The position numbers and the translations under genes are program-made. From Burkholderiales bacterium (lineage in GTDB: Bacteria; Pseudomonadota; Gammaproteobacteria; Burkholderiales; Burkholderiaceae_E), in the NCBI GenBank assembly GCA_029977705.1, contig JAPOKJ010000003.1, positions 100,593 through 164,592 on the forward strand: a stretch of DNA of 64,000 bases, in the 5' to 3' direction. Numbering within the stretch: the first letter of the stretch is position 1; each line of letters starts with the position of its first letter. Positions 44,829-53,005 of this stretch are shown in pieces. Below the pieces are notes generated by a model, which did not search any database, was not told the DNA's origin, and worked only from the letters and a program-made list of their open reading frames with translations.

Positions 44829-45701
44829 ATGGATGATGCCCCCCGAAGCCTTGGTGACCGTCTGTTCATGGCGGCCCAGCATGCCCTGCCCAAGCAGGCC
44901 CTCACACGGTGCATGGGCTGGCTGGCCGGCCTTGAGGGTGGCGCCCTGACCCATGCGGTGATCCGGCGCTTCGTGCAGCGCTATCGCGTCGACATGGGCG
45001 AGGCGGCCGACCCGGACATTACCCATTACGCCAGCTTCAACCAGTTCTTCACGCGCCCGCTGCGCGCCGAAGCACGCCCCCTGGCCCCGGCCGCCTGGCG
45101 CTGCCCCGTAGACGGAGCAATCAGCCAGTTCGGTCCGATCAGCAAGGACCAGATCTTTCAGGCCAAGGGACACCACTACAGCACCACGGCCCTGGTCGGC
45201 GGCGATGCGACGCTGGCGCAGCAGTTCGAGGACGGTGCCTTTGCCACCATCTACCTGAGCCCGCGCGACTACCACCGCATCCACATGCCCTGCGATGGCG
45301 TGCTGCGCGAGATGATCCATGTGCCCGGTGCCCTGTACTCGGTCAATCCCCTGACGGCACGCAGCATTCCAGGCCTGTTCGCCCGCAACGAGCGCGTGGT
45401 CTGCGTCTTTGACACTCCCCATGGCCCGATGGTGCTGTGCCTGGTCGGTGCCACCATCGTCGGCAGCATGGCCACCGCCTGGCATGGCTTGGTCAATCCG
45501 CCCCGCACCGGCCAGCTGCGGCGCTGGACCTACCAGGACGGCGCGGTCGCGCTCAGGCAATCGGACGAGATGGGTCGTTTCCTGCTCGGCTCGACCGTGG
45601 TGCTGCTGTGGCCGCGAAAAACGCTGCGCTTCGATGCCGCATGGATTGCGGGCGCGCCGGTACGCCTGGGCACGGCCATGGCGCACGCCGCCGGCCACTG
45701 A
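44829..45701 (+). CDS. psd: Phosphatidylserine decarboxylase (proenzyme)
   Basis: A 290-residue bacterial PSD of normal length. The self-cleavage motif Leu253-Gly-Ser255-Thr256 (LGST) will form the pyruvoyl group. VDGAISQ (Asp95) and YHRIHMP (His149, His152) match the active-site Asp/His residues. It makes phosphatidylethanolamine from phosphatidylserine at the inner membrane. No ribosome site is evident and a -10-like TAGAAT is very close, so a leaderless or short-leader message is possible. It converges on tctA 25 bp downstream. Confidence 0.95.
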   Translation: MDDAPRSLGDRLFMAAQHALPKQALTRCMGWLAGLEGGALTHAVIRRFVQRYRVDMGEAADPDITHYASFNQFFTRPLRAEARPLAPAAWRCPVDGAISQFGPISKDQIFQAKGHHYSTTALVGGDATLAQQFEDGAFATIYLSPRDYHRIHMPCDGVLREMIHVPGALYSVNPLTARSIPGLFARNERVVCVFDTPHGPMVLCLVGATIVGSMATAWHGLVNPPRTGQLRRWTYQDGAVALRQSDEMGRFLLGSTVVLLWPRKTLRFDAAWIAGAPVRLGTAMAHAAGH

Positions 45702-45726
45702 GGCACGGCCGGCAGGCCGCGACCGG

Positions 45727-47214
45727 TCAGGCCCTTGCGGCCCTGGGGCGCCGCAACCAGACCGCCAGGGGCCAGAGGACAGCGGCCAGGGTCATGAAGG
45801 CCAGCACCGCGGCAACCGGCCGCGAGAAGAAGGGCAGCAGGCTGCCGTCCGACTTGATCAGCGAGGTCACGAAATTCTGTTCGACCATCGTTCCCATCAC
45901 CGCACCCAGTACCAGTGCCGCTACCGGATAGCCGTTCTTGTCCATGAAGTAGCCGATCAGGCCGAACACCGCCACTGTGAAGACCAGGGCCAGGTTGTTG
46001 CCGGTGGCAAACGAGCCGACCGCGCACAGCAGGATGATGACCGGCATCACCAGGGCACGCGGCACGAACAGCACATAGCGCGCCGAGCGGATCATCATGA
46101 TGCCCAACGGAATCATGATGATGTTCGAGAGCATGAACACGATATACAAGGCGTACATGCTCGAGGCTTTCTCGGTGAACAGGGTCGGACCCGGATTCAG
46201 GCCCTTCATGTACAGCACGCCGATCGCGATCGCCGTGATGGTGTCGCCGGGAATGCCGAACAGCAGCGAGGGCACCCAACCCGAGGCCAGGCTGGCATTG
46301 TTGCTGGCCCCCGCCTCGATCAGGCCTTCGGGGTGACCGGTGCCGAATTTCTCGGGGGTCTTTGAAAAACGCTTGGACATGGCGTAGCTGATCCAGGCCG
46401 CCATGTCGGCCCCCGCGCCCGGCAGCACGCCGATGATGATGCCGACGATATTGCCGCGTACCTGCTGGCGCGGGTGCGACTTGGTCAGGGCCCACTGGCC
46501 CTTGAGGATGCTGCCGAACTTGCGCGGCGGTGTCACATGGACATCCTTTGCCTGATAGGCCCGCATCACCTCGGAGACGGCAAACACGCCGACCAGCACC
46601 GGAATGATCTCGATGCCACCGAGCAGGTCGGGCAGGCCGAAGGTGAAGCGCTGCGCGCCAGCCGGATTCTCGATGCCCACGCAGGTGATCAGCAGGCCCA
46701 GGAACATGGCTGCGATCGCCTTGATCGGCGAGGAGCGCGCCACCATGGTGGCACACATCAGCCCGAGCAAGGCCAGCCAGAAGTACTCGAAGGTGGAGAA
46801 CTTGAAGGCCATCTCGGCCAGCGCCGGCGCCAGCGCGATCAGCGAGAGGGTGCCGATGATGCCGCCAATGGCGGAAAACCACAGGCAGATGCCCAGTGCC
46901 AGTTCGGGCTGCCCCTTGCGGGTCATGGCGAAGGCCTCGTCGGTGTAGGCCGCCGAGGCTGGCGTGCCCGGGATGCGCAGCAGGCAACCGGGAATGTCAC
47001 CGGAGAAGATGGCCATCGCGGAGGCTGCGATGATGGCCGACACCGCTGCAATCGGCGACATGTAGAACGTGACCGGCACCAGCAGGGCCGTGGCCATGGT
47101 CGCCGACAGGCCCGGCAGCGAACCGACGATCAGTCCGTAGATCGATGCCAGCAGGATGGTGAGCAGCACATCGAACTGCATCACCATCTGGAAGCCCTGG
47201 ATCAGGTTGTTCAT
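45727..47214 (-). CDS. tctA: Tripartite tricarboxylate transporter large permease, TctA
   Basis: A 495-residue permease with about 12 helices and TctA hallmarks: GLIVGSLPGLSATMATALLVPVTFYM (near 28-53), CLLRIPGTPASAAYTDEAFAMTRKGQPELAL, and the matching second-half GVLPGAGADMAAWISYAMSKRFSKTPEKFGTG. It imports carboxylates using an ion gradient with TctB and a TctC receptor. It is the last gene of iclR-tctCBA, two bases after tctB. The only TctA in the window, so it may also serve the other Bug receptors. Confidence 0.95.
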   Translation of the reverse strand: MNNLIQGFQMVMQFDVLLTILLASIYGLIVGSLPGLSATMATALLVPVTFYMSPIAAVSAIIAASAMAIFSGDIPGCLLRIPGTPASAAYTDEAFAMTRKGQPELALGICLWFSAIGGIIGTLSLIALAPALAEMAFKFSTFEYFWLALLGLMCATMVARSSPIKAIAAMFLGLLITCVGIENPAGAQRFTFGLPDLLGGIEIIPVLVGVFAVSEVMRAYQAKDVHVTPPRKFGSILKGQWALTKSHPRQQVRGNIVGIIIGVLPGAGADMAAWISYAMSKRFSKTPEKFGTGHPEGLIEAGASNNASLASGWVPSLLFGIPGDTITAIAIGVLYMKGLNPGPTLFTEKASSMYALYIVFMLSNIIMIPLGIMMIRSARYVLFVPRALVMPVIILLCAVGSFATGNNLALVFTVAVFGLIGYFMDKNGYPVAALVLGAVMGTMVEQNFVTSLIKSDGSLLPFFSRPVAAVLAFMTLAAVLWPLAVWLRRPRAARA

Positions 47215-47216
47215 GC

Positions 47217-47735
47217 TCAGGCCCAGGGAAGATTGAGCAGGCCGGGCGGCAGCGGCACGCGCAGCAACTTGTAGAACACCAGGTGCACGAGCGGCGGCGC
47301 CAGCAAGGCCAGCAGGATGCCGCCCTTCCAGCGCGCCCCCTGCGAGCGGGCCAGCACCAGCACCATCAGGGTGGCGGTGAGCCAGAAGCCGAGCCGCTCC
47401 GAGGCGAAGTAATAGAAGAACAGGGCGGCTGGCGGCAACAAGGCTTTCCAGCCCGACAACAGGCCCCGCAGCCCCCCCGGGGCATCGGCCTCGGGCAAGG
47501 CCTCGGCCACCTCACCGCTTTCGCTGGCGATGATCTTTTCGTCTTCCTCGAATCCCTTGCCGATACCCAGGATGATCAGCAAGCCACACAGCATCAGTCC
47601 GATCCCGATCACCATCGGAAAGACATCGGGGCCGACCTGCTGGCCAGGCACCGGCGGCAACTTGGAGCCGCCCCACCAGGCCAGCGCCCCCAGCACCAGG
47701 AGCATGGCGCCAGTGAGGCGATCAGACAGCTTCAT
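47217..47735 (-). CDS. tctB: Tripartite tricarboxylate transporter small subunit, TctB
   Basis: A 172-residue membrane protein with four predicted helices. The N-terminal LTGAMLLVLGALAWWGGSKLP and a final proline-rich VLFYKLLRVPLPPGLL stretch are usual for TctB. A charged loop (DEKIIASESGEVAEALPEAD) separates the helix pairs. It lies eight bases after tctC and two before tctA. Confidence 0.92.
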   Translation of the reverse strand: MKLSDRLTGAMLLVLGALAWWGGSKLPPVPGQQVGPDVFPMVIGIGLMLCGLLIILGIGKGFEEDEKIIASESGEVAEALPEADAPGGLRGLLSGWKALLPPAALFFYYFASERLGFWLTATLMVLVLARSQGARWKGGILLALLAPPLVHLVFYKLLRVPLPPGLLNLPWA

Positions 47736-47743
47736 CGCGCAGC

Positions 47744-48736
47744 TTACTTGGACAGGCCGGCGGCCTTCATGGCCACGCCCATCGCCGCATCACCGGCGGC
47801 CATGAACTTGGCGAAACCGGCGGGGTCGGCCCACTTGATGCCAAAGCCGCGGTTGTTCATGAAGTCCCGGAATTCCTTCGACTCGTTGGCCTTCTTGAGC
47901 GCAGCCACGATCTTGGCACTGACATCGGCCGGCAACCCCTTGGGACCGGCAATGCCGCGCCAGGCACCCACCGAGTAGTCGACTCCGGCGCCTTCCTTGA
48001 GGGTAGGCACATTGCCGAAGATCGGATTGCGCTCGGAGGCCATGATGGCCAGGCTCCGGGCCTTGCCGGCCTCGACCATGGCGCGGGCCTCGGGGATCGA
48101 GCAGGTGACGATGTCCAGACCATTGGCGGCCAGGTCCTGCATCGCGGGACCAGCGCCGTTGGAAGGTACCCAGGCCACATGGTCCGGCTTCAAGCCCATC
48201 GCCTGCAGCCAGCCAATCAGGGCCAGATGCCAGATGCCGCCCTGACCAGTGCCGGAGGCCTTGAACTTGCCGGCAGGCGCAGCCTTGATCGCATCGGCCA
48301 GTGCCTTGATGTTCTGATAGGGCGAGTTGGCGGCGACCGTGACGCCGGGCGGGTCTTCGTTCATCAGCGCCAGCGGGGTGTAGCTGGTCGGGTTCAGCTC
48401 GGTGAGCTTTTGCCAGTGCATCATCGAGATCTCGACCGTGATCATGCCCAGCGTGTAGCCGTCGGCCGGTGCGGTGGCAATCGCGGAATGCCCGACCACG
48501 CCAGAGCCGCCGGTGCGGTTGACCACATTGAAGGGCTGACCCAGGTCTTTCTCGAGCAGGCTGGCGATGATGCGCGCCGTGGCGTCGGTGCCACCACCGG
48601 CACCCCAGGGACAGACGATCGTCACCGGCCGGTTGGGCCAGGCGCCCTGGGCGCTGGCGACACCCGGCAACAGGGCACTGGCCCCCAGTGCACCGGCACC
48701 TGCAATTACCTGACGACGTTGCTGAGAGGTTTTCAT
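47744..48736 (-). CDS. tctC: Tripartite tricarboxylate transporter receptor, TctC/Bug family
   Basis: A 330-residue periplasmic receptor. The signal (RRQVIAGAGALGASALLPGVASAQG) carries twin arginines, and the mature start WPNRPVTIVCPWGAGGGTDATAR is typical of Bug proteins. AAGGAGA precedes the ATG at 48736. It is the receptor gene of the only complete Tct system here, downstream of an IclR regulator (65 bp). Ligand is probably a di- or tricarboxylate, or an aromatic acid; the sequence cannot decide. Confidence 0.92.
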   Translation of the reverse strand: MKTSQQRRQVIAGAGALGASALLPGVASAQGAWPNRPVTIVCPWGAGGGTDATARIIASLLEKDLGQPFNVVNRTGGSGVVGHSAIATAPADGYTLGMITVEISMMHWQKLTELNPTSYTPLALMNEDPPGVTVAANSPYQNIKALADAIKAAPAGKFKASGTGQGGIWHLALIGWLQAMGLKPDHVAWVPSNGAGPAMQDLAANGLDIVTCSIPEARAMVEAGKARSLAIMASERNPIFGNVPTLKEGAGVDYSVGAWRGIAGPKGLPADVSAKIVAALKKANESKEFRDFMNNRGFGIKWADPAGFAKFMAAGDAAMGVAMKAAGLSK

Positions 48737-48801
48737 GAGGGTCTCCTTCTGCCTTTGATGGGGGAATGTTGTGGCGACGATTGTAGCCCCCGCCGCGGGG
48801 G

Positions 48802-49671
48802 TCAGTCGTTGCGCTGGAGGGGCAGGGGCGGAAAGCCGCCGATCTGCGACGCGATGCGCGATGCCAGTTCATGGAGCTTGGGCGCGATGTCCCAGCGCAG
48901 CCGCTCTTCCGGAAAGACGTAGGTGGGCCCACCACTGTTCATCGACAGGATCTGGCCCTCGGCATTGCGAAAGGCGATCGACACCGAGTTGATCTCGCGG
49001 TGCCACTCGCCCAACGACATGCAATAGCCATCCTGTTCGCCCAATCTCAGCGATCGCATCAGACCGGCCTCGTGCTGCTGCCACTGCAAGGGCTCCCGGG
49101 TCCGGATCTCGCGCAGGATGCGTTCGCGCTCGGAGGGCTCGCACAGCAGCAGGAAGGCCCGGCCCAGCGCCGAATTGATCACCGGCGTGCGCGAGCCCAC
49201 CTCGATGCGGGCAGCCACCATCGACCGGCGGGCCCGGCAGGCCTCGACGATCACCATGTTGAGCGGGTCGCTGGTCTCGTCATGGATCGCCAGCAGGACC
49301 GATCCGCCATCATTGCGCTCGGCAAACTCCTGCATCAGCGGGCGGGCACAGGCCCTGAAATCGAGCGTCGACAGGAAGGCACGGGCGATCGGCATGATGC
49401 CGGGCCCGAGCGTGAAGCGGTCGCTTGTTTCGTCCTGCTTGAGCAGCCCGAGATTGACCAGGGTGGCGGTCAGACGCGTGAGGGTCGGCTTCGGGATGCC
49501 AGTGCGCTGGGACAGTTGCTGATTGCTCAGGCCCAGCGTGTTATCGTCGAAGCAGCGCAGCACCGAAATGCCTCGCTCGAGCGCCGCCACATTGCCACTG
49601 CCGGCTGCGCCGAATTCGGCATCGGCGGGCTGGGCATTTTGCAGCAGGGCGGGACTGACGGGCTTGTTCAT
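48802..49671 (-). CDS. IclR-family transcriptional regulator
   Basis: 289 residues. The N-terminal winged helix (about 25-85; ALERGISVLRCFDD, LSQRTGIPKPTLTRLTATLVNLGLL) is followed by the GAF-like ligand domain (SMVAARIEVGSRTPVINSALGRAFLLL and the conserved EINSVSIAFRN near the end). The start at 49671 is chosen because translation upstream gives low-quality sequence. It lies directly upstream of tctCBA on the same strand, so it probably controls uptake of the Tct ligand. A 16-bp palindrome 65 bases upstream is a candidate autoregulatory operator. Confidence 0.92.
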   Translation of the reverse strand: MNKPVSPALLQNAQPADAEFGAAGSGNVAALERGISVLRCFDDNTLGLSNQQLSQRTGIPKPTLTRLTATLVNLGLLKQDETSDRFTLGPGIMPIARAFLSTLDFRACARPLMQEFAERNDGGSVLLAIHDETSDPLNMVIVEACRARRSMVAARIEVGSRTPVINSALGRAFLLLCEPSERERILREIRTREPLQWQQHEAGLMRSLRLGEQDGYCMSLGEWHREINSVSIAFRNAEGQILSMNSGGPTYVFPEERLRWDIAPKLHELASRIASQIGGFPPLPLQRND

Positions 49672-49735
49672 TGCGACGACTTTCCAGCCGATACTAGCCG
49701 AGCCCCCTGGCTGCGCTCGGCACCCCAATCGAAAA

Positions 49736-49751
49736 AACGGATCGATTCGTT
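49736..49751. promoter_or_regulatory. Candidate IclR operator (AACGGATCGATTCGTT)
   Basis: A 16-bp palindrome with seven of eight symmetric pairs lies in the intergenic region between iclR and the divergent DUF1513 gene. IclR proteins usually bind short palindromes near their own promoter. A separate hairpin GCCGAGC/GCTCGGC (49697-49721) is closer to iclR. Confidence 0.4.
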
Positions 49752-49896
49752 CCAAAGCGCACAGGGCGAAATACGAGCTGGCATGATGGTGCAATGCAAC
49801 GCTTTCGGCGGGGGGCGTGCCCGCGGGCGACCGCCGGTCTGGCGGACCCTTGCCCGCCGGACGTATTAGCATTCCGGTACAAACCGCACCCCCATC

Positions 49897-51069
49897 ATGC
49901 CCCGCCTGAACCTTCGTCGCGCCTTTTTCCGGTCCCTGGCCTTGCGCCTGCCAGCCCTGGCTGCGTCCGCACGCACGCCGTCACACTTCACGACGCTCGG
50001 TCTGGGCCTGGCGGCAGCCCTCGGGCTGCCGGCGCGGCAAGCCACTGGCGCCACAGTCCTTGATCCGGCGCAGGAGTGGCTCATCGGAGGCAGCCAGTTC
50101 GCAGTGCCGGGCGAGGGCGGGCGCATGCGGCGTGCCCTCGTGCTGATGAGCCTTCAAAACCGACAGCCGCAACTGATCGACACCGACTTCTTCCCGCACG
50201 GCTTTGCCATCGATCCGCGCCAGAACACCCGGGTGGCCAGCTTCCAGAAAATCGGACCGGGGGCTGCCCTGATCGATCTGGCCAGTGGCCGGGTCCTCAC
50301 CCGTATCGCGCCCAAGGGACAACAGCAGTTCTACGGGCACGGCGTCTTCACCCGTGACGGCAAGTGGTTGCTGAGCACCGAGCGCGACGAGGCGACCCGG
50401 CGCGGCCTGATTGCGATTCGCGACGCCAGCACCCTGAACTACCTGGGCGAGTTCCCGAGCCACGGCGACAGCCCCCATGACTGCCAGCTGATCGAGGACG
50501 GCCAGGTGCTGGCGGTGGCCAATGGCGAAGGCTCGGTAAGCCTGATCGATGTGGCCCGGCAACGCCTGATCGAAAAGCTGCCCATCCCGAACAAGCGTCT
50601 GAACGCCGGGCACCTGCAGATGCTGCCGCAGCGCCGGCTCGTGGCCGTCTCGGCGCCGGCACAGGGCCTGGGCGAGCAGGACCTGGGCGGCATCAGCGTG
50701 CGGCTGGCGCAGCGTCCATGGAGCAGCCTGAGCCAACCCCAGGACCTGGTCAGTCACATGGTAGGTGAAGCCCTGAGCGTGGCGGTCAGCCCGCGCCACG
50801 GCGTCTTCGCGGTCACCCATCCGGGCGCCGACCTGGTCAGCTTCTGGTCACTTTCCGACGCATCGCCCCTCGGGCAACTGAGCCTGCCCCGCCCGCGCGG
50901 CGTCGACCTGAGTCTGGACGGGGATCGCTTCCTGATCAGCTTCGGCCCGCAAACCAGCCTGGCCCTGGTCGATGCGCATGATCGCCACGTTATCGAGCAG
51001 GCAGCAAAGCCCACCTACTTCAGTGGCTCGCATTTGCTGAACTGGTCGCGCGCCACCCGGGCAGGCTAA
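49897..51069 (+). CDS. DUF1513 domain protein, exported beta-propeller type
   Basis: A 390-residue protein. The N-terminus LRRAFFRSLALRLPALAA has twin arginines and a hydrophobic core, suggesting export (perhaps Tat). The rest shows repeated beta-blade-like units (FPHGFAIDPRQNTRVASFQKIGPGAALIDL, YGHGVFTRDGKWLLSTERD, GDSPHDCQLIEDGQVLAVANGEGSVSLID) typical of DUF1513. In other genomes DUF1513 genes accompany imelysin-family and di-haem peroxidase lipoproteins linked to iron handling; none is present here. Molecular function unknown. Confidence 0.85.
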   Translation: MPRLNLRRAFFRSLALRLPALAASARTPSHFTTLGLGLAAALGLPARQATGATVLDPAQEWLIGGSQFAVPGEGGRMRRALVLMSLQNRQPQLIDTDFFPHGFAIDPRQNTRVASFQKIGPGAALIDLASGRVLTRIAPKGQQQFYGHGVFTRDGKWLLSTERDEATRRGLIAIRDASTLNYLGEFPSHGDSPHDCQLIEDGQVLAVANGEGSVSLIDVARQRLIEKLPIPNKRLNAGHLQMLPQRRLVAVSAPAQGLGEQDLGGISVRLAQRPWSSLSQPQDLVSHMVGEALSVAVSPRHGVFAVTHPGADLVSFWSLSDASPLGQLSLPRPRGVDLSLDGDRFLISFGPQTSLALVDAHDRHVIEQAAKPTYFSGSHLLNWSRATRAG

Positions 51070-51121
51070 GGCGCCGCGCCGCAACCCGCCCGGGGTCGGG
51101 CGAGGCTTGCGGGCCAGGGCC

Positions 51122-51538
51122 TCAACTGCACAGCGCCCTGATGTCCTCGGGGATCGGCAAGGCCCTGATCGCGCCGGGCTTGTCCTCACGGCGGGCGGCA
51201 AAGATACGCACCTCCTTGCACTCGAGCACCAGGCGTTCGCCGCACAGGATCCGGTAGGCCTGCACGAAACTCTTGTCACGCCATTCGGGCACGCTTGCGC
51301 GGACCTCGAGGGTATCGCCATAACTGGCAGTGCTGACGAAACGGGCCTCGGTGTTGACGATCGGGGTGCCGATGATGCCGCGCGTGCGTTCCAGTTCATG
51401 CCAGGGCGGCACGCCGCAGACCACAAAGAACTCGCGCGAGGCGGCATCGATCCAGCGGAAAAAATTGGGGAACCAGACGATGCGTGCCGGATCGCAATCA
51501 CCAAATTCGACCCGGACGCGGTAAGTGACTTCCTTCAT
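51122..51538 (-). CDS. Acyl-CoA thioesterase, 4-hydroxybenzoyl-CoA thioesterase (YbgC-like) fold
   Basis: A 138-residue hotdog-fold thioesterase. VEFGDCDPARIVWFPNFFRWID near the N-terminus contains the catalytic Asp in the G-D-x-D-P-A motif. ATG 51538 is used; the open frame upstream is not supported. It lies 10 bp after the aldehyde dehydrogenase gene on the same strand. It may release a free acid from the acyl-CoA made by that dehydrogenase. Confidence 0.87.
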   Translation of the reverse strand: MKEVTYRVRVEFGDCDPARIVWFPNFFRWIDAASREFFVVCGVPPWHELERTRGIIGTPIVNTEARFVSTASYGDTLEVRASVPEWRDKSFVQAYRILCGERLVLECKEVRIFAARREDKPGAIRALPIPEDIRALCS

Positions 51539-51548
51539 GACCCGGCCT

Positions 51549-53003
51549 TCAGGCCCGCCCGTAGCGACCGAAGAAGTCGCCCAGGAGGTCCTCCTCGGTG
51601 GGCACGACTTCGGCAATGGTGCGCACCACCCGGGTGATGTTCATGTAGTGGCGCACGTTCATGTTGTCCGAAAAACTGTTGCCCCCCCAGGTGCCGCAGC
51701 CCATGGACAGCGAAAAGGGCAGGCCATTGTTGAAAAAGCCGCCGGTTGCCGCACTGTGCACCTGGTTGACGATCACCCGTGACACCGGCAGCGCCAGACC
51801 CAGTTGCGTCGCCCGCTCCAGCTGCCGCGTATGCAGCGACACCGAGTGACCGGCACCCTGGTACTCGTAGATGCGGCCCACGATGGACTGGGCGTCGTCA
51901 AAATCGCGTGCGGTGTACAAGGCCAGCACCGGCGACAGTTTCTCGCCGGAAAAAGGATGCCCGGCACCAAAGCCTGATTCCTCGACCACCAGTGCGCGTG
52001 GATCCTGTAGGGCAACCTCGCCCAGGCCGGCTCGCTCTGCAATCACCCGGGCCGATTGCCCGATCGCCGCCGCCGACAGCTTGCCCTGCGGAAAGACCAG
52101 GGCCTGCAGACGCGCCTTCTGGTCGGCATCCATCAACATCATGCCCAGGCCCGCAAACGCCTTGAGCAGCGCCGGCTTGACCGACTCGACGACGATGACA
52201 CTGTTCTCGGAGGAACAACTGGTGGCATTGTCGAAGGTCTTGGATTGCAGGATCTTGCGCGCGGCTTCCTCGACGTCGGCACTCTCGTCAACGATGGCCG
52301 CCACATTGCCGGCACCCACCCCGAAGGCCGGGGTGCCACAGGTCTGGGCCAGACGGATGTTGGCCTGCGAGCCGGTGGCCACCACCAGGTCGGACATCTT
52401 CATGAGCAGCAGGGTCGATTCCTTGGAGACCGGGTGGGGCAGGCACTGCACCAGGTCGCGCGGCGCGCCGATGCGATCGAACTGGGCATGGATGAACTCG
52501 AGCAGGCGGGCGCAGGTGCTCCAGCCCTTGGGGGATGGGGCAACGATCACTGCATTGCCCGCCTTCAGGGCGTTGATGATCTTGTTGGCCGGCGTGGCCC
52601 CGGGATTGGTGGACGGGGTGATCGCTGCCACCACACCCACCGGCCGGCCGATTTCCGTGATGCCGGTGGCCGGATCCTCGCTCAGGATGCCCACCGTCTT
52701 GCGCCCTTTCAGGTCGCGCAGCAGGCCGAAAGTCTTGCGGTGATTCTTGAGGATCTTGTCGGGCACATTGCCCAGCCCGGTATCGGCCACCGCGAGCTCG
52801 GCCAGGGCGCGGTTGCGGCCGGGTTCGAGAATCGCCCAGCCCGCCGCCGCCACCAGTTCGTCGATGCGCGCCTGGTCATAACCGGCGGCAATCGCCTGGG
52901 CCGCGCGCGCACGCGCGATCAGTTCGCCGACCTGGGCTTGCACTTCGGCGGTCGGGCCGCCGGCCCCGCCCGCACGCAGCGGCGTCACATTCGATGGCAC
53001 CAT
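51549..53003 (-). CDS. CoA-acylating aldehyde dehydrogenase (SauS/sulfoacetaldehyde-type)
   Basis: A 484-residue member of the acetaldehyde-CoA dehydrogenase branch. The catalytic Cys263 is in NATSCSSENS, and IGRPVGVVAAITPSTNPGATPANKIINALKAGNA is the typical NAD/CoA region. Known relatives convert aldehydes such as sulfoacetaldehyde or acetaldehyde to acyl-CoA. ATG 53003 is taken; a TTG two codons earlier is less likely. Its start overlaps or abuts the Bug receptor stop, and a thioesterase follows. Substrate is not decided by the sequence; no other sulfonate genes are adjacent. Confidence 0.85.
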   Translation of the reverse strand: MVPSNVTPLRAGGAGGPTAEVQAQVGELIARARAAQAIAAGYDQARIDELVAAAGWAILEPGRNRALAELAVADTGLGNVPDKILKNHRKTFGLLRDLKGRKTVGILSEDPATGITEIGRPVGVVAAITPSTNPGATPANKIINALKAGNAVIVAPSPKGWSTCARLLEFIHAQFDRIGAPRDLVQCLPHPVSKESTLLLMKMSDLVVATGSQANIRLAQTCGTPAFGVGAGNVAAIVDESADVEEAARKILQSKTFDNATSCSSENSVIVVESVKPALLKAFAGLGMMLMDADQKARLQALVFPQGKLSAAAIGQSARVIAERAGLGEVALQDPRALVVEESGFGAGHPFSGEKLSPVLALYTARDFDDAQSIVGRIYEYQGAGHSVSLHTRQLERATQLGLALPVSRVIVNQVHSAATGGFFNNGLPFSLSMGCGTWGGNSFSDNMNVRHYMNITRVVRTIAEVVPTEEDLLGDFFGRYGRA

Positions 53004-53005
53004 GT

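Noticed and set aside
44700..45698. N-terminal extension of the class III aminotransferase frame
   Set aside because: This part is antisense to psd, has low-complexity composition, and the true protein start with GGAG upstream is at 44699.
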